Program-made: the position numbers and the translations under genes | Source of the DNA: Acidimicrobiales bacterium | GTDB taxonomy: Bacteria > Actinomycetota > Acidimicrobiia > Acidimicrobiales > JAVJTC01 | NCBI GenBank assembly: GCA_040219085.1 | Contig: JAVJTC010000021.1 | Span: 1 to 64,000 of the forward strand | Reading direction: 5' to 3' | Length of the DNA: 64,000 nt | In this document: positions 16,790 to 25,082 of the stretch, in pieces | Layout: every line of letters starts with the position of its first letter | Position numbering within the stretch: position 1 is the first letter of the stretch | Notes under the pieces: generated by a model | The model's database searches: none | What the model was told of the DNA's origin: nothing | What the model saw: only the letters and a program-made list of their open reading frames with translations

Positions 16790-18070
16790 ATGGCCTCACA
16801 CTTGCGGAAGCGCCGGGAGGCGAACTTCCAGGGGATGAGTCGCCGCGATCGCCGCGGCTGCGATTACGACGCGTACCTCCCCGACCCGCTTGTCGGCTGG
16901 GACCCGTCGATCCCCGCCGACGTCGCCGCGGACATCGCCGACGCCGAAGCGGCCGTCCGTGCACTGAACGACGCCGGCACGACGCATGTGAGCCTCGAGG
17001 GTCTGGCCCGGTTTCTGCTCCGCGCCGAGTCTGTCGGTTCTTCCAAGATCGAAGGGCTGGAAGCCGCGGCCCACCGACTCGCCCGAGCCGAGGCCGCGAT
17101 CGCGCTCGGCGGGGACGCCGACGATCGCGTCGCAGTCGAGGTGATCGGCAACATCGCCGCGATGGAGTCCGCAGTCGGACTTGCGGCGAGCACCGACCGG
17201 TTCGAACTCGACGATCTGCTGTCGGTCCACCGCACGCTCATGGACAACTCCCCCACCCCCGTGGTCGGCGGTGTCGTCCGACAAGAGCAGAACTGGATCG
17301 GCGGAAGCTCGTTCAACCCGTGCAGCGCAGCCTTCGTCCCACCACCTCCTGAGCACCTCCCAGACCTGCTGGCTGACCTGCTCGACTACGTCAACGGCGA
17401 CGCCCACTCCCCCCTGGTGCAGGCCGCCATCGCCCACGCCCAGTTCGAAACCCTTCATCCTTTCGCCGACGGAAACGGGCGCACCGGCAGAGCGTTGATC
17501 CATGTCGTGCTGCGCCGGCGGGGCCTCGCCCCGTCCTTCGTGCCACCGATCAGCCTCGTGCTGGCCACCTGGTCCGACGACTACGTCGACGGATTGACGA
17601 CGTTCCGCCACCTCGGCGAACCCGACAGCGCCGAGCGCTCCACCGCTGCGGTCGAGTGGCTTCGAATGTTCGCCACCGCCACCAGTCGCTCCTGTCGAGA
17701 CGCCGAGGCATACAGCGACGACATCGACGAGATCACCGCGACCTGGCGCTCGAAGCTCGGCCGCGTCCGCGCCAACTCGAGCACCGAGTTGCTGCTGGGA
17801 GTCCTACCGGGGGCCCCGATCGTCACAGTCGGCTCAGCCAGCAAGCTGATCGGACGATCCAAGGCGCGCACGACTGACGCCGTCAACACCCTCGCCCGAG
17901 CAGGAGTGCTGCGACAGCGCAACGTCGGCCGGCAGCGGTATCGGGTCTTCGAGGCAACCGAAGTGCTCGATCTGTTCACCGGCCTCGAGCGGGCGCTTGC
18001 CAGCCCGACGGGCGACACGAGCAGTGACCGACCCGTCAGGCTCGTGCCCCAGCGACCCGAGAGGGACTGA
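16790..18070 (+). CDS. Second Fic family protein
   Basis: The 426-residue product carries the complete core motif HPFADGNGRTGR near residue 222 and the N-terminal inhibitory motif SSKIEG near residue 83, again the class II arrangement. The C-terminal third includes a winged helix (IGRSKARTTDAVNTLARAGVL near residue 345) that ends shortly before the stop. It is predicted to transfer AMP to a protein hydroxyl and may bind DNA through its winged helix. It is a distant paralogue of the Fic gene at 7690-8856, with low similarity outside the motifs. An alternative ATG at 16835 has a better-spaced purine-rich site, so the first 15 residues are uncertain. The HerA-type gene is divergent. Confidence 0.9.
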   Translation: MASHLRKRREANFQGMSRRDRRGCDYDAYLPDPLVGWDPSIPADVAADIADAEAAVRALNDAGTTHVSLEGLARFLLRAESVGSSKIEGLEAAAHRLARAEAAIALGGDADDRVAVEVIGNIAAMESAVGLAASTDRFELDDLLSVHRTLMDNSPTPVVGGVVRQEQNWIGGSSFNPCSAAFVPPPPEHLPDLLADLLDYVNGDAHSPLVQAAIAHAQFETLHPFADGNGRTGRALIHVVLRRRGLAPSFVPPISLVLATWSDDYVDGLTTFRHLGEPDSAERSTAAVEWLRMFATATSRSCRDAEAYSDDIDEITATWRSKLGRVRANSSTELLLGVLPGAPIVTVGSASKLIGRSKARTTDAVNTLARAGVLRQRNVGRQRYRVFEATEVLDLFTGLERALASPTGDTSSDRPVRLVPQRPERD

Positions 18071-18716
18071 GGACCGCCGGGCTCGACGCGAGGCGACGTC
18101 GATGCGGGGGCCTTCGACGAGGCGGGCACGATTGGAACAGGGTCACGTCTCGAGGAGGACCCGGCGGTCGTCGAACACGGCAGTGATCTCGACCTCGCCG
18201 CCGAGTTGGCGGACGATCGATTGGAGCATCTCGATCGAGAGGCCGATCTCGCCATGTTCGATCTGAGAGATCGCCGACTGCGACTTGCCGATCAGAAGCA
18301 GTCGCCGTCGGTTCCCAACACGACGAGGGGCCGCCCGACAGCATCCTGCTCAACTGCGCGCCGACCCGGTCTCGCACGCGCGAGAAACCTGCGAAGCCAC
18401 TCCGCCACGGGTGTCACGCCAGGCCGATACAGGAGGGTGACGTGCCTCATCAGTTCCAGACCAGACGAGCCCTCGTGGCCGACCGCGACAACACCGAGAC
18501 GGCGGTGCAGGTTCTTGAACAAGGGCTCGATGATGGTCGGAATGTCCGACGTCTCGGAAGGTGTCAGAGGTCCCTCGCCGGCGGTTTGGCACCCGTGAGA
18601 CCTTTGGATGCTCACCGTGTTCACCGGGCGCCTCGAACCGCCATCGCGTGTCACGGTGTGGCGATATAGATCACTGGAAGACAACGGAGACGACGGCGGA
18701 GGGAAGGAATCGCGCT
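18071..18716. other. Gap with a relict antitoxin, no intact gene
   Basis: These 646 bases lie between the second Fic gene and a TY-Chap gene. Apart from the XRE remnant described separately, there are only long open frames without ribosome sites or recognisable protein features. The largest, on the minus strand at 18292-18684, abuts the remnant in a different frame and may be part of the same decayed locus. Confidence 0.6.
18143..18348 (-). pseudogene. Remnant of an XRE-family antitoxin, C-terminal half
   Basis: Read leftward, the frame ending in TGA at 18143-18145 encodes IGKSQSAISQIEHGEIG, then SIEMLQSIVRQLGGEVEI and a closing FDDRR. This is the recognition helix and tail of an XRE/HipB-type helix-turn-helix antitoxin. 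The first helices are missing and an in-frame stop lies just upstream, near 18350, so the gene is truncated or frameshifted. A toxin partner is not recognisable. Position next to the Fic gene could mean that it once regulated that gene, which is speculation. Confidence 0.6.
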
Positions 18717-19766
18717 ATGGCAGCGCTCGAAGATCTGACAGAACGGCTGGCGAAGGCTCTGGCGCGGTTGCCCGCCGAGTCACTCTTCACCATCTACTGC
18801 GAGCGGCCGGACGCCCACTCCTCCGACGAACAAACGGAACGGCACTTCCAATTCGCCCGGTACGACGGCGGCGATATCCGCGCCGAGACCATCGGGCCGG
18901 GGTATCTCGGCGACGGCGACGACTACACCGACGACGACCTGGCGACTCTCAGCAGGCTCGGCTGGATGGACCCCGACGGGGGCGGCAACTTCTGGCGTCG
19001 GTGGGAATCGTCGGTCCCATGCGACGGCCTGGCGGCGATGGTGCTGGCAACGGCCGAACAGGTCCACGGCGTCGCCGACCTGAGTCAACTCGCCTTCGGC
19101 GGGCCACCCGGCGTTCTCGACGCTCTCGGCGCGACTAGAAGGCCTTCCCAGGCCGCTAAAGGGGCCGAGCCGTCGAAGACGGAGACCCCGAGCCCGGAGG
19201 CCGCTGCGACGACACCATCGCCGGCTCCGGCGCAAAGCGCGGAGCCCGACCGAGTCGAGCCCAACGGGTGGTATGTCCACTCCAGTTTCGGCTCGGTCCT
19301 ACGGACGTTCGGCAGCCCCATCGACCGGATCGAGGTGTTCCGGCGCGGTTCCTGGGTCCCGTGGAGCGGCGACTACTGGAAGTTCATGCAGAGCATGGAC
19401 TACGACTCGATCTCCGAGGAGAAGGCTCGGGAGATGACCGGGGAGGGCAACAGCGACGACCGCGCCATGACCCCTGAGGACTACCTCAACGCGAGGACCG
19501 AGGACGATCTCTCCATCGAACTCGAACGGGGCATCATCACCGTCGAACAGGTCGTGGAAGAACTACGCACGTCGAACGATCTCTACGTCTACCCCGCCGC
19601 GGAGTACGACCCGGAGACCGCCACGATGGACGACGTCGAGAACGCGGCGAGCGGGTCGACCCTGCAGTCCGATCTGTTCAGCGCGGGGGCGACCGAGGAG
19701 CAGCGCGACGAGGTGGGACGCAACATCGTGCGACTCCGAAAGCTCGGCAAGATCATCAGACTCTGA
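18717..19766 (+). CDS. TY-Chap-like domain protein with unknown C-terminal half
   Basis: The 349-residue product has an N-terminal domain of about 140 residues that matches the T3SS-chaperone/YbjN-like (TY-Chap) pattern: HFQFARYDGGDIRAETIG, then LSRLGWMDPDGGGNFWRRW and a closing helix. A paralogue with the same domain lies at 23091-23768. TY-Chap domains are peptide-binding folds linked by earlier comparative work to bacterial conflict and stress systems. An acidic Ala/Pro linker (about 140-180) leads to a second half with no motif I recognise, which contains GWYVHSSFGSVLRTFG and an acidic helical tail. The start at 18717 has a GAGGGAAGGA site upstream. Its 3' end faces the truncated phosphatase copy. 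Confidence 0.7.
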   Translation: MAALEDLTERLAKALARLPAESLFTIYCERPDAHSSDEQTERHFQFARYDGGDIRAETIGPGYLGDGDDYTDDDLATLSRLGWMDPDGGGNFWRRWESSVPCDGLAAMVLATAEQVHGVADLSQLAFGGPPGVLDALGATRRPSQAAKGAEPSKTETPSPEAAATTPSPAPAQSAEPDRVEPNGWYVHSSFGSVLRTFGSPIDRIEVFRRGSWVPWSGDYWKFMQSMDYDSISEEKAREMTGEGNSDDRAMTPEDYLNARTEDDLSIELERGIITVEQVVEELRTSNDLYVYPAAEYDPETATMDDVENAASGSTLQSDLFSAGATEEQRDEVGRNIVRLRKLGKIIRL

Positions 19767-19785
19767 CGAATCAGGGTCTGAGGAC

Positions 19786-20100
19786 TCAGGACCAGGACGC
19801 CAGGAACTCGCTGAACCCGTCGTTCCATTCCGCCAAGTGCGGCCACCGTTCGCGCAGGTACTCGGTGGCCGTGGCGACGTCCCACCCGTTGGTCCGCATC
19901 AGCCAGGCGCGCAGCACGAGCCCTGTGCGGCTCGCCCCGCCGTGGCAGTGCACGACGACCTGACGGTCCTCGGTCCGGAATGCCTCGATGGTCGCGACGA
20001 CGTCGGCGACCACGTGATCGAGGCCGATGTTCTGGTCGCCGTCCTGATCGATGAGGAAGACCTCGCGGCGCACGGGGCGCCGACTGTGACATGTGCTCAC
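19786..20100 (-). pseudogene. Truncated copy of the ADP-ribosylglycohydrolase-linked phosphatase domain
   Basis: About 96 codons match the last part of the fusion gene at 1710-3113, from PVRR...YLID through HCHGGASRTG to the C terminus. Identity is roughly four residues in five. The glycohydrolase half is missing. Similarity continues into the 3' flank, where TCAGG-rich sequence around both stops is alike, so this is a DNA duplication rather than a related domain. The CX5R signature is intact and a GTG at 20100 could start a 104-residue stand-alone phosphatase, but no good ribosome site supports it. Confidence 0.65.
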
Positions 20101-20136
20101 GGGATCCGGAGTCGCTGAGAGTGCAAGAATCCCGAG

Positions 20137-20946
20137 ATGCAGAAGCCGCAGACCGAAGGCATGCCCGAAGACCTGGTCCTCGTCCGCCACGGCCACTCAG
20201 AGGGCAACCGTGCGCTCGATGCGGCGAAGGGTGGAGACACCAGTCTCATGACCCCCGAGTTCCGGCGCAGGTCGACCGCAGAGTGGCGTCTCACCAACAA
20301 GGGGCGCACCCAGGCCGCCGCAGCGGGCGATTGGCTGAAGAACAACGGCCTCGAGCACTTCGACCGGTACTACTGCTCCACCTTCGCCAGGACAAGGGAG
20401 ACAGCGGCGCTGCTCGGTCTCGCCGAAGCCCGCTGGCAACTCGAGCCGCTCGTGCGTGAGCGAGACTGGGGTCTGTGGGAGGGCCGCTCCAGGGACCTCA
20501 CCACCGAGATGTTCCCCATTTCGTCAGAGCAGAAGCGACGCAACGCGTTCCTCTGGCGGCCCGAGTGCGGCGAAAGCATCCCCGACCTCGACCTCCGAGC
20601 TCGGGAGATGTTCGCCACCTTCGCCCGGGAACTGGCCGGAGGCAGAGTCATCTGCATCACGCACGAGGACGTCATGTGGGCGATGCGGTTCCGGCTGGAG
20701 AAGATGAAGGTGAAGGAGTGGATCGACCACGACGACAAGATTCCGAACTGCGGCATCCTGCACTACACGCGCCGCGCCGCGGACGGAACAGTCGGCCCGA
20801 AGTTCGAGCGGGTGCGGCTCGTCGACCCGACGGATCCGGAGACGTTCGAAGCCTGGCAGCCGATACAGCGGCCCCGCTTCTCGAACGAGGAGCTGATCGC
20901 TGACGTCAGGAAGATCGAGCCCCTCTGGACCGACAGCGCAAGCTGA
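20137..20946 (+). CDS. Histidine phosphatase family protein
   Basis: The 269-residue product belongs to the phosphoglycerate-mutase-like superfamily. The catalytic RHG is at residues 17-19 (VLVRHGHSEGN), an arginine follows in STFARTRETA near residue 88, the acidic residue is in ERDWGLWEG, and the second histidine is in VICITHEDVMW near residue 174. These four elements make the phosphohistidine active site. The C-terminal 70 residues are longer than in minimal members. Substrates in this family range from sugar phosphates to proteins and cannot be predicted. An alternative ATG lies eight codons in. The gene is followed after 66 bases by a PD-(D/E)XK gene on the same strand. Confidence 0.85.
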   Translation: MQKPQTEGMPEDLVLVRHGHSEGNRALDAAKGGDTSLMTPEFRRRSTAEWRLTNKGRTQAAAAGDWLKNNGLEHFDRYYCSTFARTRETAALLGLAEARWQLEPLVRERDWGLWEGRSRDLTTEMFPISSEQKRRNAFLWRPECGESIPDLDLRAREMFATFARELAGGRVICITHEDVMWAMRFRLEKMKVKEWIDHDDKIPNCGILHYTRRAADGTVGPKFERVRLVDPTDPETFEAWQPIQRPRFSNEELIADVRKIEPLWTDSAS

Positions 20947-21012
20947 GAGCGACGTAGCCCTTGGCAACCTCGGTCGCCGTGCCACACCTTCGCAAGCGAA
21001 AGGCAGAAACCG

Positions 21013-22116
21013 GTGGACTTGGATCGACTCGAGAGACTGTGCGCGAAGCTTCACGAGGAACCCTTCCTCCACCTCTCGCTTCACTCCAAGGAACTCTTCC
21101 ATTCCAACTTCCTCGGCTGGCTCTGTGAGGCGTACCCAGGAGAGATGGCGGCCGAACTCGAACGATGGGTCCCCTGCCGTGACGGCAACGACACGAAGGT
21201 GCTTCGGGAGAAGGACCAGCTCGACCTCGCCGTTCAGCTGCCGGGACTCGCGCCGTTCATCGTCGAGAACAAGGTGTTCGCACCTCCCGACGAGATGCAG
21301 CTCGACAGGTACGCGGCTGGCAATCTGGCCGGGTTTCATGACCCGACGCTCATCCTGCTCAGCCTCACCGACCCAGGCTGGCGGGAGTACCACAGCTCGC
21401 CAAACGGACCCACCTGGCACTACCGGTCGTTCACGGACCTTGCGGACCTGATCCGCGCCGTAGCGGACCGGCTTCACGAAGGATCGGCGCCGAGCTACCA
21501 GCGAGATCTCGTCGACCACTACAGCGAGTTCCTCCGGATGCTGACGGAGCTGGTCGGCGTCGCAGGGCGGCTCAAGACCGACGATCCCATCAGCTTGCCC
21601 TCTGACGCCGCTGGGCTACTCCAAGAGATACGGCTGCACGACGGCATATCGAAACTTCGCGCACGATCTGCCATCGCGCTGGTGCAGGAGGCCGCCGAGG
21701 GTGCCAGGAACCCGGCGGTGGACTGGGAGGCGGGATTCACCAGGGGCAACCCTCTGCTGGCCGCGTTCGTGGAACTCGCCAACGGGGATCGTCTCGGCTG
21801 GCAATACCAGGCAGGACAGTGGCGGTTGGCAGTCATCTGCGGACGCGAGGAGCTCGTCGGCCGCACTGGGGATCAGGGCGATGCGCGGAAGAAGTACGTC
21901 CAGCGCAACTACGGGGACTGGTTCGATTTTGACCCGATCCCCGAACTCGTCGACCGACAGGTCAATGGCGTGCCGAAGCTCGAAACCGCCGGTGACTTCA
22001 ACAGCTACAAGCCCGACTTCGTGTACCGCTACCGGAGGCTTCCAGACCTCACGACCACCGAGATCTGCAAGCTCTCGAACTACTACCTCGACAAGGCCCA
22101 GAGCTGGCCAAGCTGA
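21013..22116 (+). CDS. PD-(D/E)XK nuclease superfamily protein
   Basis: The 367-residue product has the nuclease core in its first third: DQLDLAVQLPG near residue 73, then FIVENKV near residue 86, giving the D...ExK triad. A helix with QLDRY follows, as in PD-(D/E)XK domains of the type also found in defence and repair genes. The rest is mixed alpha/beta with a C-terminal YKPDFVYRYRRL segment. It could be a restriction-type nuclease or a catalytically modest relative. The GTG start at 21013 is used because the domain begins immediately. It ends one base before the stop of the convergent metallophosphoesterase. Confidence 0.75.
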   Translation: MDLDRLERLCAKLHEEPFLHLSLHSKELFHSNFLGWLCEAYPGEMAAELERWVPCRDGNDTKVLREKDQLDLAVQLPGLAPFIVENKVFAPPDEMQLDRYAAGNLAGFHDPTLILLSLTDPGWREYHSSPNGPTWHYRSFTDLADLIRAVADRLHEGSAPSYQRDLVDHYSEFLRMLTELVGVAGRLKTDDPISLPSDAAGLLQEIRLHDGISKLRARSAIALVQEAAEGARNPAVDWEAGFTRGNPLLAAFVELANGDRLGWQYQAGQWRLAVICGREELVGRTGDQGDARKKYVQRNYGDWFDFDPIPELVDRQVNGVPKLETAGDFNSYKPDFVYRYRRLPDLTTTEICKLSNYYLDKAQSWPS

Positions 22117-23094
22117 TCAGATAGGGCTCCTCGAACTCTCGAAGTTGTCCGAGTCGAGGTGGGTTTCGCCGCTCCACCGGTAGGCGACGAGTGCTTCGCC
22201 GTTACCTGCGGAGTAGTCGACGCAGGCCGTCTTCGGACTGGTGAGTTCGGGCACCCCGGTTTCCCAGTAGTGCCCGTAGATCACCGGAACTGCGTCGGTG
22301 TACGGGCGCATGGGGGGATCGATCGGATCGTCGGGCAGAGGCGGGTAGTCGCCCCCGTCGACAGTCTTGGTGCCGGAAGGGATGAGCGCGCCACGCCGGA
22401 GCGTGTCCGCGTCGGGACGCCACCACTGGAAGCGGGCGCGCTTTCGCTCCTTTCCGCCTTTGTCCTCGTAGGCGGGATCGATCGGGACCTCGGGCCCCTT
22501 GAGAAGATGCTCTATGGCACGCCATTCCGGGGTGCGTGATCCGTCATCCGCGCGGCCCTCGGTCGCCTTCACGACAAGCTCGGGAGTCAAGGTGTTGCCC
22601 GCTCCCAGGGTGGCGGAGTCGCGGAGCACGTCGATCGCATGCTGGTCCCAGGCCGCGTGGACGACACGCAGGCCATCGAGCTCGAGCCAAAGCGGCAGTG
22701 TCTGGAACCAGCCGATCCACTCGTCGTGTTCGGCGCTGGACAGACCCACCGCCGCCAGGAAGGCCTCGTGTTGATCGCGGTTCTTCTTGATGTGTGGCCG
22801 GCAGAACCCACCGCCCGGCCGGGGCGTGTGGAACGCGACAGCGTTGAACTCGTGGTTGCCGGCGATCGCGAGGGCGGCACCCGAGTCGACCATCGCACGC
22901 ACGGTTTGGAGAACATCGATCTGATCGGTGCCACGGTCGATGAGGTCGCCGACGAAGATCGCCCGTCGGGTGGGGTGCGACCAGTGCCCGGCGTCATCCG
23001 TGTAGCCGAGCCGGGCCAACAGGGCGACGAGCTCGCCGTGGTGCCCGTGAATATCGCCGATGACGTCGAATCCGTCTGCTGCCGCCGCGTTCAT
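22117..23094 (-). CDS. Metallophosphoesterase, PrpE/ApaH-like
   Basis: The 325-residue product has the calcineurin-type metal motifs in order: GDIHGHHGE near residue 12, GDLIDRG near 45 and GNHEF near 76, with VIYGHYWETG and a closing VAYRWSGET near the end. This layout matches bacterial diadenosine tetraphosphatase-like and protein-serine phosphatase-like enzymes. Its start overlaps the stop of the upstream TY-Chap zinc-ribbon gene by four bases (23091-23094), so the two are translationally coupled. The start at 23094 is set by this overlap. The substrate is uncertain; RNA cap or nucleotide polyphosphate cleavage would fit the closest known relatives. Confidence 0.85.
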   Translation of the reverse strand: MNAAAADGFDVIGDIHGHHGELVALLARLGYTDDAGHWSHPTRRAIFVGDLIDRGTDQIDVLQTVRAMVDSGAALAIAGNHEFNAVAFHTPRPGGGFCRPHIKKNRDQHEAFLAAVGLSSAEHDEWIGWFQTLPLWLELDGLRVVHAAWDQHAIDVLRDSATLGAGNTLTPELVVKATEGRADDGSRTPEWRAIEHLLKGPEVPIDPAYEDKGGKERKRARFQWWRPDADTLRRGALIPSGTKTVDGGDYPPLPDDPIDPPMRPYTDAVPVIYGHYWETGVPELTSPKTACVDYSAGNGEALVAYRWSGETHLDSDNFESSRSPI

Positions 23095-23768
23095 GCGCTC
23101 GATTCTGACCCGAAAGGGCTCACTGGTGCCACCGCGCCTCGACTGGTCTCCTCTGGGGTCGGGTAGACGGCGATCAGGATCATCTCGCCGCAGTCCGGGC
23201 AGCTGACATCGAGGAGGTCGGTGTGCGGCTCCTCGTGGTCGCCGGCCCGGCCAGTCCAGCCACAGAGGGGACAGCTCACGGTGGCATCGGGGTCGTAGTC
23301 CGAGTACTCGACCCACGTCGGTCCCGAACGGTGATCCGGGTCTGTCTCGAAGCGTGCACCCACTGCGTCGAGAACCTCCGGCGGCCCATCGAAGCCGAGT
23401 TGGCCGGGGTGAATCGCACCGTGGACGCGCTCCAGGGTGGCCAGTGTCACCGATGCCACATCGTGGAAGTCGACCGGGACTTCCCAGTGGCGCCAGTAGT
23501 TGCCGCCTTCGTCGGGGTCCTGCCAGCCGAGTCCCCTCAGCACGGCAAGGTCGTCGGTGCTCAGCCCGTCGCCGGCGGTGAGGTACATGGGCCCGACGCT
23601 CTCGGCTCGGATGTTGCCGCCGAAGTGGGCGAACTGTACGAAGCGGTTCCGGCCCTCGTCGTCGACGTAGTTCTCCGAGCCTGGCCGAGAGATCGTCAGG
23701 TGCGTCTCGTCGGTCAACTGCCCGATGGCCGCTGCCAACCGTCCTGTCAGATCGTCCAGTCCTGCCAT
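23091..23768 (-). CDS. TY-Chap-like domain fused to a zinc ribbon
   Basis: The 225-residue product carries the same N-terminal domain as the protein at 18717-19766: FVQFAHFGGNIRAESVG, then LRGLGWQDPDEGGNYWRHW. After about residue 155 it has CPLCGW near 166 and CPDCG near 188, a four-cysteine zinc ribbon. The first protein lacks the ribbon and has a different C-terminal half, so the shared domain has been joined to different partners. It is the first gene of a two-gene unit with the metallophosphoesterase, which suggests related work. The start at 23768 has AAAGGGG upstream. The function is unknown. Confidence 0.75.
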   Translation of the reverse strand: MAGLDDLTGRLAAAIGQLTDETHLTISRPGSENYVDDEGRNRFVQFAHFGGNIRAESVGPMYLTAGDGLSTDDLAVLRGLGWQDPDEGGNYWRHWEVPVDFHDVASVTLATLERVHGAIHPGQLGFDGPPEVLDAVGARFETDPDHRSGPTWVEYSDYDPDATVSCPLCGWTGRAGDHEEPHTDLLDVSCPDCGEMILIAVYPTPEETSRGAVAPVSPFGSESSA

Positions 23769-23951
23769 CGTCCGGCCCCTTTCATCCACCGCTTCGTATC
23801 GAACCAACCAGTGGCATGTACCGCCTCCCCGTGACAAGTGGCGATCACGGCAGAGGGCGATCGCGAGAAGGGCAGCCCATCCGTGCAGTTCAGGCCGCCT
23901 CAGCCCGCATGAACCACCCCGAGAATCACGCCGCGGGACTATCTTCTCCGC

Positions 23952-24626
23952 ATGGCGGATGATCAGGCCGACTCACCGGCCCTGCTGTCGAATCACGCTC
24001 ACGTGTTGCTGTCGATCGCGGCCGACCCCGAGATGCGGCTCCGCGACATCGCCGATGCGCTCGATGTCACCGAGCGCACGGTGGTCGGAATCGTCGGCGA
24101 ACTCGAAGATGCCGGTTTCCTCACACGGCAGCGAGTCGGTAGGCGCAACCAGTACATCGTCCATCCGGAAGTAGCCCTGGTCGATCCACACCTGGGACAC
24201 CATGTCGCCGGCGAACTGATCGGCGCGATGAGTCACCGGTCCGATACAGAACCGCCTCCCCGGCCACCGGTTCCGAGGCCCGGCCGGGTCAACCTCGACG
24301 TTGCCGACCCCGAGCGGTCGGCTGCCTTCTACGCAAGCTTCTTTGCCTTCGACGGCGACAGGAGAACCCTGCCCACCGGCGCCGTGGTCGTCACCAGCCA
24401 GGATGGCTTCGAACTCGCGTTGCGACCCGCGGGGCCATTTACGACACCCACGACCGGCGTCCAGCTCGGGTTGCCCTGCTCTTCACGCCGGGCAGCGGTG
24501 GATCTGATCGACTGGCTTCTCGGGGCCGGGGTCCCGGCGACGGACCGGCACGAATCCACAACCTCCGTGTCAGCGACGTTCACCGATCCCGACGGTCACG
24601 ACGTCGGCGTGTACTGGCGCGAGTAG
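23952..24626 (+). CDS. Winged-helix and glyoxalase (VOC) fusion protein
   Basis: The 224-residue product has two domains. Residues 10-85 form a winged helix: HVLLSIAADPEMRLRDIADAL, then TERTVVGIVGELEDAGFL and RRNQYIVHP. This half alone matches a widespread family of small actinobacterial regulators. Residues about 110-224 form one VOC domain (VNLDVADPERSAAFY, then SATFTDPDGHDVGVYWRE), as in glyoxalase/bleomycin-resistance proteins. VOC domains can bind small molecules, so a ligand-sensing repressor is plausible, but that is inference. The gene stands alone, divergent from the TY-Chap unit; possible targets include its own promoter or its neighbours. Confidence 0.8.
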   Translation: MADDQADSPALLSNHAHVLLSIAADPEMRLRDIADALDVTERTVVGIVGELEDAGFLTRQRVGRRNQYIVHPEVALVDPHLGHHVAGELIGAMSHRSDTEPPPRPPVPRPGRVNLDVADPERSAAFYASFFAFDGDRRTLPTGAVVVTSQDGFELALRPAGPFTTPTTGVQLGLPCSSRRAAVDLIDWLLGAGVPATDRHESTTSVSATFTDPDGHDVGVYWRE

Positions 24627-24667
24627 CTGAGGGCCCTGTCGCTGTCGGGTTCTGTGCGCATCGGCAC

Positions 24668-24772
24668 CTAGGGCCTGAAATCGAGAGAGACCCCGTCGTG
24701 GTCGCTCATGCGAACGCCTCCTGCATCGTGCGGCGACGCGTCGACGGCCTCGACCGTCAGACCCCCGTGCGG
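24668..24772 (-). pseudogene. Remnant of an EEP nuclease gene, last 34 codons
   Basis: The minus strand ends in TAG at 24668-24670 and reads GLTVEAVDASPHDAGGVRMS, then DHDGVSLDF. This matches the last residues of the intact EEP gene at 34482-35225 (GLTVESVETWPNDAGGVRMS, then DHDGVVMDL) almost position for position, with 17 identical bases in a row. Upstream the similarity stops. DNA identity is about 70 percent, so the copy is old. The remnant and the intact gene are in direct orientation, 9.8 kb apart, and bracket four defence-type genes. Confidence 0.75.
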
Positions 24773-25082
24773 AGGCTGGTTCATCGGCGTGAAGTGGGAG
24801 ACGGACCAGTTCATGTCGATCTGCTCGCGCGGTTGGAGCTACGACGCCGAACTGAACTCGGTCGTCATGACACGGGGTGTCGGGACCTCTACGACGACCG
24901 CAATCGATCGCCCCAACACGAGGAAGCCACCACCCCCTCGGTCGGACTGGCCCGACCGCTCCAAGCTAGGCCCGGCCTGGCGTTGAGAACCTCGCTGACT
25001 TGACGCTGCCGATTCAAGAACCGAACCGCTGTGCCGATATTCCGGATTCAGGACGCGGACCAGGTTCGGGGTCGATTCGCCA
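24773..25082. other. Gap without a recognised gene
   Basis: These 310 bases between the EEP remnant and the XPB-like helicase gene hold a short plus-strand open frame without protein features. No clear promoter boxes or hairpin were found. Confidence 0.4.

Noticed and set aside
18380-18425. tRNA-like stretch on the minus strand (GTGGCGGAGTGG, like a D-arm)
   Set aside because: No TTC-arm motif, anticodon stem or acceptor pairing follows at the right spacing.
18292-18684. A 130-residue minus-strand protein
   Set aside because: No ribosome site, composition of a random high-GC frame, and no recognisable motif; it overlaps the XRE remnant locus.
24698-25003. A short plus-strand gene before the XPB-like helicase
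   Set aside because: Its first part is antisense to the EEP remnant and the rest shows no protein features.
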